Shown: positions 1-6,185, counted from the first letter of the stretch. The stretch: 6,424 nt of DNA from Methanosarcinales archaeon (GCA_013415595.1 JAAEEW010000212.1:1-6424); one strand, 5' to 3'. Notes: generated by a model from the letters alone, not told the origin. A program made the numbers and translations.

Positions 1-66
1 GACAAAGAGGGCATGGAGAAGTGCTTCCGCCTGGGAAGGACGGTCGCCATGGGTCTCCAGAACTAA
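1..66 (+). CDS. C-terminal tail of a flavodoxin/iron-sulfur flavoprotein-like reductase (partial)
   Basis: Frame 1 reads 21 codons (starting DKEGMEKCFRLG, ending AMGLQN) into a TAA stop at 64-66; the rest of the gene lies left of the window. The pattern, an acidic residue plus 'EGMEKC' then 'LGR.VA', matches the last helix of NADPH-dependent FMN reductase / iron-sulfur flavoprotein family proteins, where a similar 'D.EG...A..LG..VA' helix closes the flavodoxin fold. These are cytoplasmic FMN proteins, abundant in methanogens, that pass electrons from ferredoxin or NAD(P)H. What is seen is an open frame and an amphipathic helix-like tail. The family call is inference from a very short stretch and no active-site residue is visible. 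A hairpin and T-run follow at 156-194, consistent with this gene ending a transcript. It converges on the minus-strand receptor gene. Confidence 0.5.
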   Translation, partial: DKEGMEKCFRLGRTVAMGLQN

Positions 67-155
67 AGATGATCGATTTGGTGATCGAAAGATGAGGGCC
101 GCCTAGACCCCCTGATTGGCAATGGGGGCCGGAAGGCCAAAGACTGATTCTTGAC

Positions 156-194
156 GGCCGGGATGGCCACCGTCCAGCCCGGCCCCACATTTTT
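156..194 (+). terminator. Hairpin plus T-run terminator after the upstream plus-strand gene
   Basis: A perfect 7-bp stem (GGCCGGG 156-162 with CCCGGCC 178-184) can be extended inside by TGG/CCA (164-166 with 174-176). It is followed within six bases by five T residues (190-194). The arrangement suits termination of the plus-strand gene that stops at 66. Archaeal termination relies mainly on the T-tract, so the stem may be accessory. A second, weaker stem (CCCCC 108-112 with GGGGG 124-128, with ATT/AAT inside) lies between the stop codon and this site. Confidence 0.5.
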
Positions 195-233
195 CTGAAA
201 GGCTGTCCTTCAGCTCCAGCGCCGCCTCCGTCT

Positions 234-270
234 TCCCCGGGGCCCTTTTTTTAGCTTTTTAGCCCGGGGA
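234..270 (+). terminator. T-rich tract flanked by an inverted repeat at the convergent gene end
   Basis: Seven T residues (246-252) and five T residues (256-260) lie on the plus strand between the arms TCCCCGGG (234-241) and CCCGGGGA (263-270). T-tracts of this kind are the main archaeal termination signal, so this is a plausible backup stop for plus-strand transcription. The right arm and the tract overlap the end and stop codon (259-261) of the minus-strand receptor gene. On the minus strand the stem has no following T-run, so it is a poor terminator for that gene. Confidence 0.4.
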
Positions 271-1365
271 CGGATAGACGAAGATGCGGCCCTGGGGATA
301 AGAGAGGCCCAGGCGGTCCAGATACTCGGCGTAGACCGCACCGGGGTCCAGACGGGCATCGGGATAGAATACGCTGGCCAGATAGGTCATCCCCACCACG
401 CTATCCATGCCGAAGAGGACGTCCCTGTAGACCACGTAGACCCGGCCCTCTTCCACCGCCGGCACGCCCTCTGCTCCCGGACGGCTGGCCACCTGGTTGA
501 TGATCTCCTGGATGGCCTCCCCATCCCGGGAGGGATCCCAGCCCAGGCCCTTCCAGTCAGGAGAGACGGTCCTGGGGGTGAGGATGATGACATCCGGCTC
601 CCGGGTGACCACCCACTCCCAGCTCACCCGGGGATAAGAGGCCTGCTCCTGGACCAGATTCGATCCCCCGGCCTCCTCCATCAGGTCGTGCAGAGCTGAT
701 CCCCGGCCGTAGGTGCTGATCTCGCCCATGCCCGAGCCGGCCTCCCTCTCGGCATAGACCACGGGCCGCTCCCGTCCGGAAACGGCGTCCTTCACCGCCT
801 GCAGATGCTCCTCGTTCCAGCGCAGGAAGTCGGAGGCCTCCGCCTCCCGGCCCAGCAGGACTCCCAGGTCTGCCAGCTCACGGGCCATGGTCTGTGGCCT
901 GTTCAGGTCAAAGGCGGCCACGGCGATGTTCTGGAAAGGAGCCAGGCCGGCAGCCACGGCGTCCACGGCATAGGAGGCGCCGTTGTAGGAGCCCGATGGG
1001 TAGCAGATGACCAGGATGTCGGGGACGATCCGGTCTCCCTCCGTGGCCAGGCGGCCGATCTTTTCATAGTCGAACTCATTCCAGGAGCCCACCACCTCTC
1101 GATCCTGGAGCTCGGGGAAGTAGTCGGACTGCTGAATTATGAGGTCGGTCACCCCCACTATTGTGTCGCCGTCGCCCAGTATTCGCACCGCCTCGGCGGA
1201 CTCGGTGGTGAGGACGATGATCCTTTCTATCGGCATCTCCACCTTGACCTCTCTGCCGGAGGAATCGGTGATCGTCCGGGGGTATTCGCCGGAATCTGCG
1301 GCCGCTGCTGCTGCCAGGAGGGACAGGTACAAGGCCATCACAGTTAACGCCAGAAACTTCTTCAC
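259..1365 (-). CDS. Secreted ABC-transporter substrate-binding protein, iron/cobalamin/metal type (periplasmic binding protein 2 family)
   Basis: Predicted 368-aa extracytoplasmic receptor that would hand a chelated metal (Fe-siderophore, cobalamin or similar) to an ABC importer. A type I signal peptide is evident: KK at residues 2-3, a hydrophobic core to about 17, then an Ala-rich cleavage region near 18-24. There is no lipobox cysteine. The mature part has the landmarks of the Peripla_BP_2 / FecB-BtuF fold: an N-terminal 'ITDSSGREV' strand with 'PIERIIVL' (residues 32-52), 'DYEKIGRL..' with 'PDILVI' (99-120), 'EEAGGSNL' (230-237) and 'VSWEWVV..EPDVII' (247-261). The start chosen is GTG at 1365, because AAGGAG lies nine bases upstream (1375-1380) and translation begins directly with the signal peptide. 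ATG at 1386 and the longer frame from 1428 are possible but lack a good ribosome site. No permease or ATPase gene is in the window, so the ligand is open. No C-terminal anchor or sorting motif is visible, which leaves membrane retention unexplained. Confidence 0.88.
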   Translation of the reverse strand: MKKFLALTVMALYLSLLAAAAAADSGEYPRTITDSSGREVKVEMPIERIIVLTTESAEAVRILGDGDTIVGVTDLIIQQSDYFPELQDREVVGSWNEFDYEKIGRLATEGDRIVPDILVICYPSGSYNGASYAVDAVAAGLAPFQNIAVAAFDLNRPQTMARELADLGVLLGREAEASDFLRWNEEHLQAVKDAVSGRERPVVYAEREAGSGMGEISTYGRGSALHDLMEEAGGSNLVQEQASYPRVSWEWVVTREPDVIILTPRTVSPDWKGLGWDPSRDGEAIQEIINQVASRPGAEGVPAVEEGRVYVVYRDVLFGMDSVVGMTYLASVFYPDARLDPGAVYAEYLDRLGLSYPQGRIFVYPSPG

Positions 1366-1374
1366 GGATTTCAA

Positions 1375-1380
1375 CTCCTT
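1375..1380 (-). promoter_or_regulatory. Ribosome binding site that decides the receptor start
   Basis: The minus strand reads AAGGAG nine bases before the GTG at 1365, a strong Shine-Dalgarno match at normal spacing. It lies inside the frame that would be translated from the upstream ATG at 1386. It therefore argues for the GTG start. Confidence 0.65.
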
Positions 1381-1440
1381 TTCCATTGCCACGCTGCCCG
1401 GGGACAGGGGGAAATGGTCCCTGGCCACGTCAGAGATCGC

Positions 1441-1490
1441 CCCTCGATTAGATCGCTGCTCGAGGGATCACTGCTCAATTTGATGATCCC
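1441..1490 (-). promoter_or_regulatory. Two mutually exclusive hairpins in the receptor leader
   Basis: CCCTCGA (1441-1447) pairs perfectly with TCGAGGG (1460-1466). GGGATCA (1464-1470) pairs perfectly with TGATCCC (1484-1490). The two 7-bp stems share bases 1464-1466, so both cannot form completely at once. A direct repeat AGATCGC (1434-1440 and 1450-1456) overlaps the first stem and its loop. The location, 75-125 bases before the receptor start, would suit a regulatory leader, but no known riboswitch consensus is recognised. Confidence 0.3.
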
Positions 1491-1603
1491 TGATATTCCC
1501 CATGCAGCTAAGGGACTGATCAAAGCCTTTTCCCACCCGTGATAAGAATTCTGGTCGAAGGGCCCCGGGACCCAGGCTCCAGAGGGGAGGGGTCGCCGGA
1601 TTA

Positions 1604-1621
1604 CTTTAAAAGGACTTTTAA
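1604..1621 (-). promoter_or_regulatory. Probable TATA-type promoter with a 7-2-7 inverted repeat, upstream of the receptor gene
   Basis: On the minus strand CTTTTAAAG (1604-1612) is the best TATA-like sequence between the two genes and stands in a GC-rich surrounding. It overlaps a perfect dyad, TTAAAAG (1606-1612), GA, CTTTTAA (1615-1621). A transcript would start near 1582. The dyad could be an operator for a dimeric repressor covering the TATA box. This is inferred from sequence only; no known operator consensus is matched. Confidence 0.4.
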
Positions 1622-1654
1622 GATCTGGAACAGAACGCACCCGACCTCGGGGCT

Positions 1655-1690
1655 AAAAAGATAGAGCAGGGCCGCTTCTATTTGCGGCCC
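1655..1690 (-). terminator. Hairpin/T-run terminator of the DUF6345 gene
   Basis: On the minus strand GGGCCGC (1684-1690) and GCGGCCC (1669-1675) form a perfect 7-bp GC stem with an 8-base AT-rich loop. Five T residues (1655-1659) follow nine bases later. It begins 13 bases after the TGA of the DUF6345 gene (1704-1706). It implies that the receptor gene downstream is transcribed separately. Confidence 0.6.
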
Positions 1691-1703
1691 CAGGCTCGAC
1701 CTC

Positions 1704-3539
1704 TCAGGTGGGGGACCACATGGCGATGTAGGTGTCCGGATTGGTGGGGTCCGGGGCCACCGAGCCGTGGGTCCACAGGTGGTCGTTGTAGGGGCTGGTG
1801 GTGCCGGATTTGTAGACGTACATCACCCCCACCCACACCCTGGGGCCGTAGGGCGCAGAGTAGGTATTGGTGGAGGGCTGGATCTCTACCGCCGTTCTGA
1901 ACCAGCTATCGATAATGGTCTTGCCCTGCTTCATGTACCGGGCCACCGTCCGGCCTTCCGCAGTGTTGTCGTAGGTGACCGCGCCGTATCCCAGGAGCTG
2001 GTGCAGCCCGTCGAAGGCCGTGTTCCAGCGGAAGACGTCACCGCCGCCGGGGCTGAGGATGTCGTCCTCCAGGGGCCCGCAGGCGGCGATGATCACCCAC
2101 TCCAGGTCTTTCGATCCCCACATGTCGGCGGGGCTGTGGGCCGGCGAGCACTCGGCGCGGTGCAGCGAATCGTCGTTTGGCGGAGATAGGGTCCAGCCGT
2201 CGACGCCTGCATGCCCGGTGTAGAATACGATGTCCTCATCGTCCACCCAGTCGTCGTCGTTGGCGTTCCAGTCCGACTCCCAGGCGTTGGCGTCGCCCCA
2301 GTTGAAGTCGATGGACCAGCCGTCTGCAGCCATCTCATCCACGAATCCCTGGGCATTGGCCGGGCTTCCCTCCAGTCCCCCCAGAGGCCCGATCCAGGAA
2401 GTCCCCGCCTCGTAGATGGAGGAGGCCATGGTCCTCAGGGGAATATTCTGAAGGGCTGCCCCCTGCAGTGGCTGCAGGGGCTGCAAGGGCCCGGTCTGAA
2501 GCGTTCTCTGGATGGCAACCTCAGTGGCCGCCTCATCCGGATCGCCGACTTCCGCCTGCCGGACCATCTCCGGCGAGCGCTCCGCCATCCTGACCCGGCC
2601 ACCCAGATCGATGAAGTCGGTGAAGCCGGTGGCCGGGATGATTACATTTCTCATGGGAACGGGCCCCTGATCGGTGGAGAGCATTCCCGAGTAGACGTAG
2701 ACCGGGGCCAGGTAGTCCTGGGCCTCCCCGTTGGGAGCCAGATAGTAGGCCAAAGTGGCCTCATAGCTCTCCAGCTTCACGTTGCTGGTCATGACCACGA
2801 ACCGGTGATCGGCCTCTTCCCGGGAGAGCAGAGGATAGGTGCCTTCCACCCGCTCCACCTCCAGCCGGGGGCCGATGTAGCCGATGATCCGGCCCCGGTC
2901 TCCGAAGACCACGTTATACTTGGCACCGCCTCCGGTCACCGGGAGGGTGAATCCGTCACCCCTGACCGACAGGCCGTAGCTGATCTGGACGTCGAGCTGG
3001 CGGTCTTCCCTCTGCCCGGATCCGGCGTTCAGAATGGATAGCTGGGTCCCTGCCACCCCCAGATAGCTCACCTCCAGAACCTCGCCCCGGGGCAGAAGGC
3101 CAAAATCCTGCAGCAGGCTGTCGGCGGCCTTCCTGGCCTCCTCCTCGCCGATCAGGGTTGGCTTTGCCTCCGGATTCCAGAGCTGGGATTGGTCCTGGAA
3201 CCACAGACCGCTGCTGGACCGGTAGACCTCCAGGGTCCCTCCCTGGCCGGCCACCACAGAGCGATCTTCCGACTGTTCAGTCCGCCCTTCTCTGATGCCA
3301 AAGGCCCCTTCAGCCAGCCGACTCAGCTCCTGGGCAGTGGTATCCGGATGCTTCAGCCGGTATACAGGAAGCTCCTTCAGGGCATCTTCCTGTCCTTCCG
3401 CCGGCGGCGCCAGGGACAGCATCTCTCCCGGCACCTTCAGCGGCAACGGGCGCAGCACCTGAGCCTCCTGTGAGCCGGCCGGGCCGGCATAAGCCAGGAA
3501 CATAGCCGCGACTATCAATATTATCGTAATTCTGCTCAT
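1704..3539 (-). CDS. Secreted DUF6345-type protein with a caspase/gingipain-like His-Cys motif pair and a PepSY/FTP-like N-terminal half
   Basis: Predicted 611-aa exported protein. The start at 3539 gives an immediate signal peptide (residues 1-23, ending AGPAGS before QEAQ). GGGGGT at 3545-3550 is a usable ribosome site 5 bases upstream. The open frame continues to 3722 but the extra 61 residues look non-coding. Residues about 60-310 contain strand-rich segments with 'EEEARKAAD' (132-140), 'YGLSVRGDGF' then a Gly-rich turn and 'KYNVVF' (188-212), and 'LSREEADHRFVV' (238-249), resembling the PepSY/FTP propeptides of secreted peptidases. A short Gln/Pro linker (LQPLQPLQ, about 351-359) follows. 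Residues about 370-580 match, from memory of the family, DUF6345: an acidic 'DDDWVDDED' stretch, 'IVFYTGHAG' (His443), then 'VIIAACGPL' (Cys487). Hydrophobic strand plus His-Gly/Ala and hydrophobic strand plus Ala-Cys are the hallmark of clan CD cysteine peptidases. Catalysis is inference. No transmembrane anchor or sorting signal is seen at the C-terminus. It has its own promoter and terminator. Confidence 0.85.
   Translation of the reverse strand: MSRITIILIVAAMFLAYAGPAGSQEAQVLRPLPLKVPGEMLSLAPPAEGQEDALKELPVYRLKHPDTTAQELSRLAEGAFGIREGRTEQSEDRSVVAGQGGTLEVYRSSSGLWFQDQSQLWNPEAKPTLIGEEEARKAADSLLQDFGLLPRGEVLEVSYLGVAGTQLSILNAGSGQREDRQLDVQISYGLSVRGDGFTLPVTGGGAKYNVVFGDRGRIIGYIGPRLEVERVEGTYPLLSREEADHRFVVMTSNVKLESYEATLAYYLAPNGEAQDYLAPVYVYSGMLSTDQGPVPMRNVIIPATGFTDFIDLGGRVRMAERSPEMVRQAEVGDPDEAATEVAIQRTLQTGPLQPLQPLQGAALQNIPLRTMASSIYEAGTSWIGPLGGLEGSPANAQGFVDEMAADGWSIDFNWGDANAWESDWNANDDDWVDDEDIVFYTGHAGVDGWTLSPPNDDSLHRAECSPAHSPADMWGSKDLEWVIIAACGPLEDDILSPGGGDVFRWNTAFDGLHQLLGYGAVTYDNTAEGRTVARYMKQGKTIIDSWFRTAVEIQPSTNTYSAPYGPRVWVGVMYVYKSGTTSPYNDHLWTHGSVAPDPTNPDTYIAMWSPT
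2463..2489 (-). repeat. Three 9-bp in-frame repeats coding an LQP linker
   Basis: Three tandem copies of a CTGCAG/A-type 9-mer (2463-2471, 2472-2480, 2481-2489), with two or three differences, encode PLQPLQPLQ on the minus strand. They sit at the junction between the propeptide-like N-terminal half and the DUF6345 domain. This is consistent with a flexible, possibly cleavable linker. Confidence 0.6.
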
Positions 3540-3738
3540 AACAAACCCCCGAAATTTGCCCGAAGCACGGGCATCCGACAATATGGTATCATTAATCATT
3601 AAAAATGTTCCGCACAACCTGCAAAGCAGAATGGAATATCGTGCATGATGCATGATTTGAGAACGAGTTTTAAGCCAAAATGAACTGAGACGAAATGCCT
3701 GGAGATTCGTCAACCCAGCCAATCGCTGCCATCGGCCA
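3540..3738 (-). other. Intergenic region between the kinase and the DUF6345 gene
   Basis: This is 199 bases without a supported gene. Besides the promoter elements at 3545-3605 it carries a perfect tandem repeat TGCATGA twice (3642-3655, plus strand), about 70-80 bases upstream of the predicted transcript start. No strong terminator for the kinase is visible. The best candidate is a short T4 near 3676-3679 on the minus strand without a good stem. Confidence 0.4.
3545..3605 (-). promoter_or_regulatory. Promoter, 5' hairpin and ribosome site of the DUF6345 gene
   Basis: The minus strand has a TATA-like TTTTTAATG (3597-3605), which predicts a transcript start near 3575. A 5-bp stem with 5-base loop (GCCCG/CGGGC, 3558-3572) would lie at the very 5' end of the mRNA. 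The ribosome site GGGGGT (3545-3550) is five bases before ATG at 3539. It pairs with the 16S tail if one G-U pair is allowed. A tandem ATCATTA repeat (3588-3601, plus strand) overlaps the downstream side of the TATA element. Confidence 0.45.
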
Positions 3739-6183
3739 TCAGCCGGAGGACTCCAGCGCCGACCGCAACTCTTCGATCCTTATGGGCTTGCTGATGTAAT
3801 CGTCCATTCCCGCCTGCAGACACATATCCCGGTCTTCCTTGAGAGCGTGGGCGGTGACGGCTATGATCTTCGGCCCGTCCGGCATTCTCCTGCGTATGGT
3901 CCTGGCAGCTTCCAGCCCATCCATCTCTGGCATCTGGACATCCATGAGGATGACGTCGTAATCCTGGCGGTCCAGGGCCTTTAGCACCTCCAGGCCGTTG
4001 GATGCGATATCTGCCCCGTAACCAAGCTTGTTCAGCATTCGGAGCATGACCTTCTGGTTGACCAGGTTATCCTCGGCCAGCAATATGCGCAGATCGCGCT
4101 CCGCGATCAGGGGGCCTTCGACCGCTTCTTGCAGCTGGGGCTTTCTGGCGGGAGTTGATTCCTGGGATTGGCCCTCTGCCAGGATGGTGAAGTGGAAGGT
4201 GGAGCCCTTGCACCGCTCGCTTTCGACCCATATCTTGCCGCCCATCAGCTCCACCAGCCTCTTGCTTATGACCAGGCCCAGGCCTGAACCGCCGTATTTT
4301 CTGGTGATAGAGGCATCAACCTGGCTGAAGGACTGAAAGAGGCTGCCCAACTTGTCTCTGGGAATCCCGATTCCGCTGTCTTTCACCGCAAAGCGTATCT
4401 CGTGACTGTGGCCCAGGGGCTGGCTGAAGACCGAGACCGCCACCTGGCCCTGGTCTGTGAACTTGACCGCGTTGCTGAGCAAATTGATCAGGATCTGGCG
4501 AAGCCTGGTGGGGTCGCCCATTATGACCTCCGGGGTGTTCTTGTCGATGAAATAGACCAGGGAGAGACCCTTTTCCAGGGCTTTTGCCGTCACCAGGTCC
4601 ATGGATGCTTCAATGCAGTCCCGCAGGTTGAGGGGCTGGCACTCCAGCTCGATCTTGCCCTCCTCGATCTTGGAGATGTCCAGGATGTCGCTTATCGTTG
4701 AAAGCAGAGCTTCTCCGCAGAAGCGAATGGTCTCCACATAGTCCTTTTGTGCCGGGCTAAGCCCCTCTTCCAGGAGCAGGCCGGTCATGCCTATTACGGC
4801 ATTCATGGGAGTCCTTATCTCATGGCTCATATTGGCCAGGAACTCGGACTTGGCCCTGGTGGCCGCCTCTGCCACTTCTTTGGCATGGCGAAGCTCCTCT
4901 TCAGACCGTTTTCGCTCAGTGATATCCCGAATCGTTCCCTGGTAGCAGACCACTTCGCCGGTCTTATCCCGCACAGCGACGGTGTTGATCAGGGCGTTGA
5001 TGATCCGGCCGTCTCTCCTCCGCAGATTTGCCGGATAATCCTTGGAAAAACCGTATCTGTTTACGAACTGGATGTGTTTGATTCTATCGGCCGGATCGTC
5101 GTATAGGTCATAGACGTTGACTCTGGAGAACTCCTCCCGGTCGTCATAGCCGAAGAGCTCCATGGCCGCGTCGTTGAAGTCGACGAGCTTTCCGGCAGAA
5201 GAGGTTATGAAGACGCAGTCCCTGGAGGTCTTGAAGAACAGACGGTAGCGCTCCTCGCTCTCTCGCAGAGCTTTTTCAACCAGCTTTTGCTTGGAGATAT
5301 CCCGGATGGACTCGATGGACCCCACGAACCGGCCCTCGCGGTCGTAAAGAAGCGAGGCCGTCCCCCAGACGTAAGCTCCCTGGCCGCCGAAGAGAGAGGG
5401 AACATGGGCCTCTGCGCAGATCCCCCTCCCCGTTCGTTCGATGTGGATATACTTGGATTCCACATCTGCATCGCAATTATCGATGAGGTCGATCAGTATG
5501 GGCCTGGACTCGCCGTAAAATGGAATGCTGTAGGCGTAACCCCCTTTGCCTATGATATCCTTCTTGGATATGCCGGTCATCTCCTCCATGGCCCGGTTCC
5601 AGGCTATGACCTTATTCTGATCGTCGATTACAAAGGTGGCGTCGGGCAGGAAGTCGATTATGCCAAGCAACTGGTCGTTGGCCGCCTTCAGGGCGTCATT
5701 GGCCCTCTCGATCTCCGTGATGTCCTCGCAGGAGAGCAAATTCTCCCCGTCCTCGAGCTGCACCGCCACGAATTTGATCGTCTTTTCCCGTCCGTCCCTG
5801 GCAGTGACCCTGAAGGTCCGGGGCCTCTTCTCCCCCAGCCTGGAGTCCAGCAGGTCGTTTACCCAGGCGGAGATGACCTGATGCCTGTATTCGGGATTTG
5901 GAAATGCCTTTCTAAACCACTCCCGCCCGGTGGAAATCTCGCTCAAATCGTAGCCGAAAAGCTCCTTGAATTTGGGGTTGGCATAGCAAAAGTTGCCATC
6001 CCTGTCAATGAGGAGCAGTCCGATGGGAGCATGTTCGGAGAGGGATTGAAACCTTTGCCGTTCCCTTTGCAGCGCTCGCCTTGCTGCCTCTCGATCCCCA
6101 TCGGCGGGGCCATGCTTTTTGTCATCTGCAGTCACTGGGATTTCCATCGACCTCGCCCGGATCAACAGTCTATGTTTAAACAT
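3739..6183 (-). CDS. Soluble hybrid sensor histidine kinase: three PAS domains, HisKA, HATPase and C-terminal receiver
   Basis: Predicted 814-aa cytoplasmic kinase with no transmembrane segment. PAS domains lie at about 45-160, 168-300 and 305-424, each ending in a PAC-like 'DIT/DIS.....' tail. The helix 425-446 leads to HisKA with the H-box 'NMSHEIRTPMNAVIG' (phospho-His454). The ATPase core shows the N-box 'NLLSNAVKFT' (Asn571), G1 'KDSGIGIP' (Asp602), F-box 'LFQSFSQVDAS' (615-625) and G2 'GGSGLGL' (631-637). After a variable linker (about 668-695) a receiver domain has the acidic pair Glu704/Asp705, phospho-acceptor Asp748 ('ILMDVQMPEMDG'), Thr777 and Lys799. All catalytic residues are intact, so autophosphorylation and relay to its own receiver are expected. 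There is no Hpt or DNA-binding domain, so the final output is unknown. The signal is also unknown; cytoplasmic PAS domains often bind haem, flavin or small metabolites. The start is uncertain: ATG 6183 has no ribosome site and overlaps a palindrome, while ATG 6147 has GAGGT just before it and would shorten the protein by 12 residues. Confidence 0.93.
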   Translation of the reverse strand: MFKHRLLIRARSMEIPVTADDKKHGPADGDREAARRALQRERQRFQSLSEHAPIGLLLIDRDGNFCYANPKFKELFGYDLSEISTGREWFRKAFPNPEYRHQVISAWVNDLLDSRLGEKRPRTFRVTARDGREKTIKFVAVQLEDGENLLSCEDITEIERANDALKAANDQLLGIIDFLPDATFVIDDQNKVIAWNRAMEEMTGISKKDIIGKGGYAYSIPFYGESRPILIDLIDNCDADVESKYIHIERTGRGICAEAHVPSLFGGQGAYVWGTASLLYDREGRFVGSIESIRDISKQKLVEKALRESEERYRLFFKTSRDCVFITSSAGKLVDFNDAAMELFGYDDREEFSRVNVYDLYDDPADRIKHIQFVNRYGFSKDYPANLRRRDGRIINALINTVAVRDKTGEVVCYQGTIRDITERKRSEEELRHAKEVAEAATRAKSEFLANMSHEIRTPMNAVIGMTGLLLEEGLSPAQKDYVETIRFCGEALLSTISDILDISKIEEGKIELECQPLNLRDCIEASMDLVTAKALEKGLSLVYFIDKNTPEVIMGDPTRLRQILINLLSNAVKFTDQGQVAVSVFSQPLGHSHEIRFAVKDSGIGIPRDKLGSLFQSFSQVDASITRKYGGSGLGLVISKRLVELMGGKIWVESERCKGSTFHFTILAEGQSQESTPARKPQLQEAVEGPLIAERDLRILLAEDNLVNQKVMLRMLNKLGYGADIASNGLEVLKALDRQDYDVILMDVQMPEMDGLEAARTIRRRMPDGPKIIAVTAHALKEDRDMCLQAGMDDYISKPIRIEELRSALESSG

Positions 6184-6185
6184 AG
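6170..6185. repeat. Perfect 16-bp palindrome at the kinase start, operator candidate
   Basis: CTATGTTTAAACATAG is fully self-complementary with no spacer. It covers the first possible ATG of the kinase (6181-6183). It would sit about 7-22 bases after the transcript start predicted from the TATA-like box at 6214-6222. Such a site suits a dimeric regulator blocking transcription. The sequence is exact; the function is inferred. Confidence 0.5.

Larger units (their letters stand above)
1366..1703 (-). other. Intergenic region: terminator of the DUF6345 gene, promoter and long leader of the receptor gene
   Basis: This 338-base gap has no convincing gene. From right to left (the direction of transcription) it holds the terminator of the DUF6345 gene (1655-1690), an AT-rich dyad that resembles a TATA element (1604-1621), a GC-rich stretch, and two overlapping hairpins (1441-1490) before the ribosome site of the receptor. 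If the TATA-like element is used, the receptor mRNA would carry a leader of roughly 215 bases, long for an archaeal transcript. Confidence 0.5.

Noticed and set aside
805..1347. 180-codon open frame on the plus strand opposite the receptor gene
   Set aside because: It is antisense to conserved Peripla_BP_2 motifs, and has no ribosome site or recognisable domain.
1545..1552. AGAATTCT palindrome in the receptor leader
   Set aside because: An 8-bp palindrome is common by chance and no further symmetry surrounds it.
1500..1553. Partial resemblance to a SAM-I riboswitch (CTTATCA followed by a GGTGGG-like stretch) on the minus strand
   Set aside because: The later conserved elements of SAM-I are missing and the spacing does not fit. 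A short chance match is more likely. Cobalamin riboswitch elements were also looked for and not found.
1371..1640. 89-codon minus-strand frame in the gap before the receptor gene
   Set aside because: It starts with GTG without a ribosome site, contains the promoter dyad and the hairpins, and has no protein motif. It is better read as promoter and leader.
2211..3041. 276-codon open frame on the plus strand opposite the DUF6345 gene
   Set aside because: It is antisense to a gene with a signal peptide and coherent domains. Its composition (rich in Gly, Asp, Val, His) is typical of a reverse-strand shadow.
3540..3722. N-terminal extension of the DUF6345 protein (61 residues upstream of Met at 3539)
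   Set aside because: It would bury a clean signal peptide, and the DNA there is AT-rich with promoter features and repeats.
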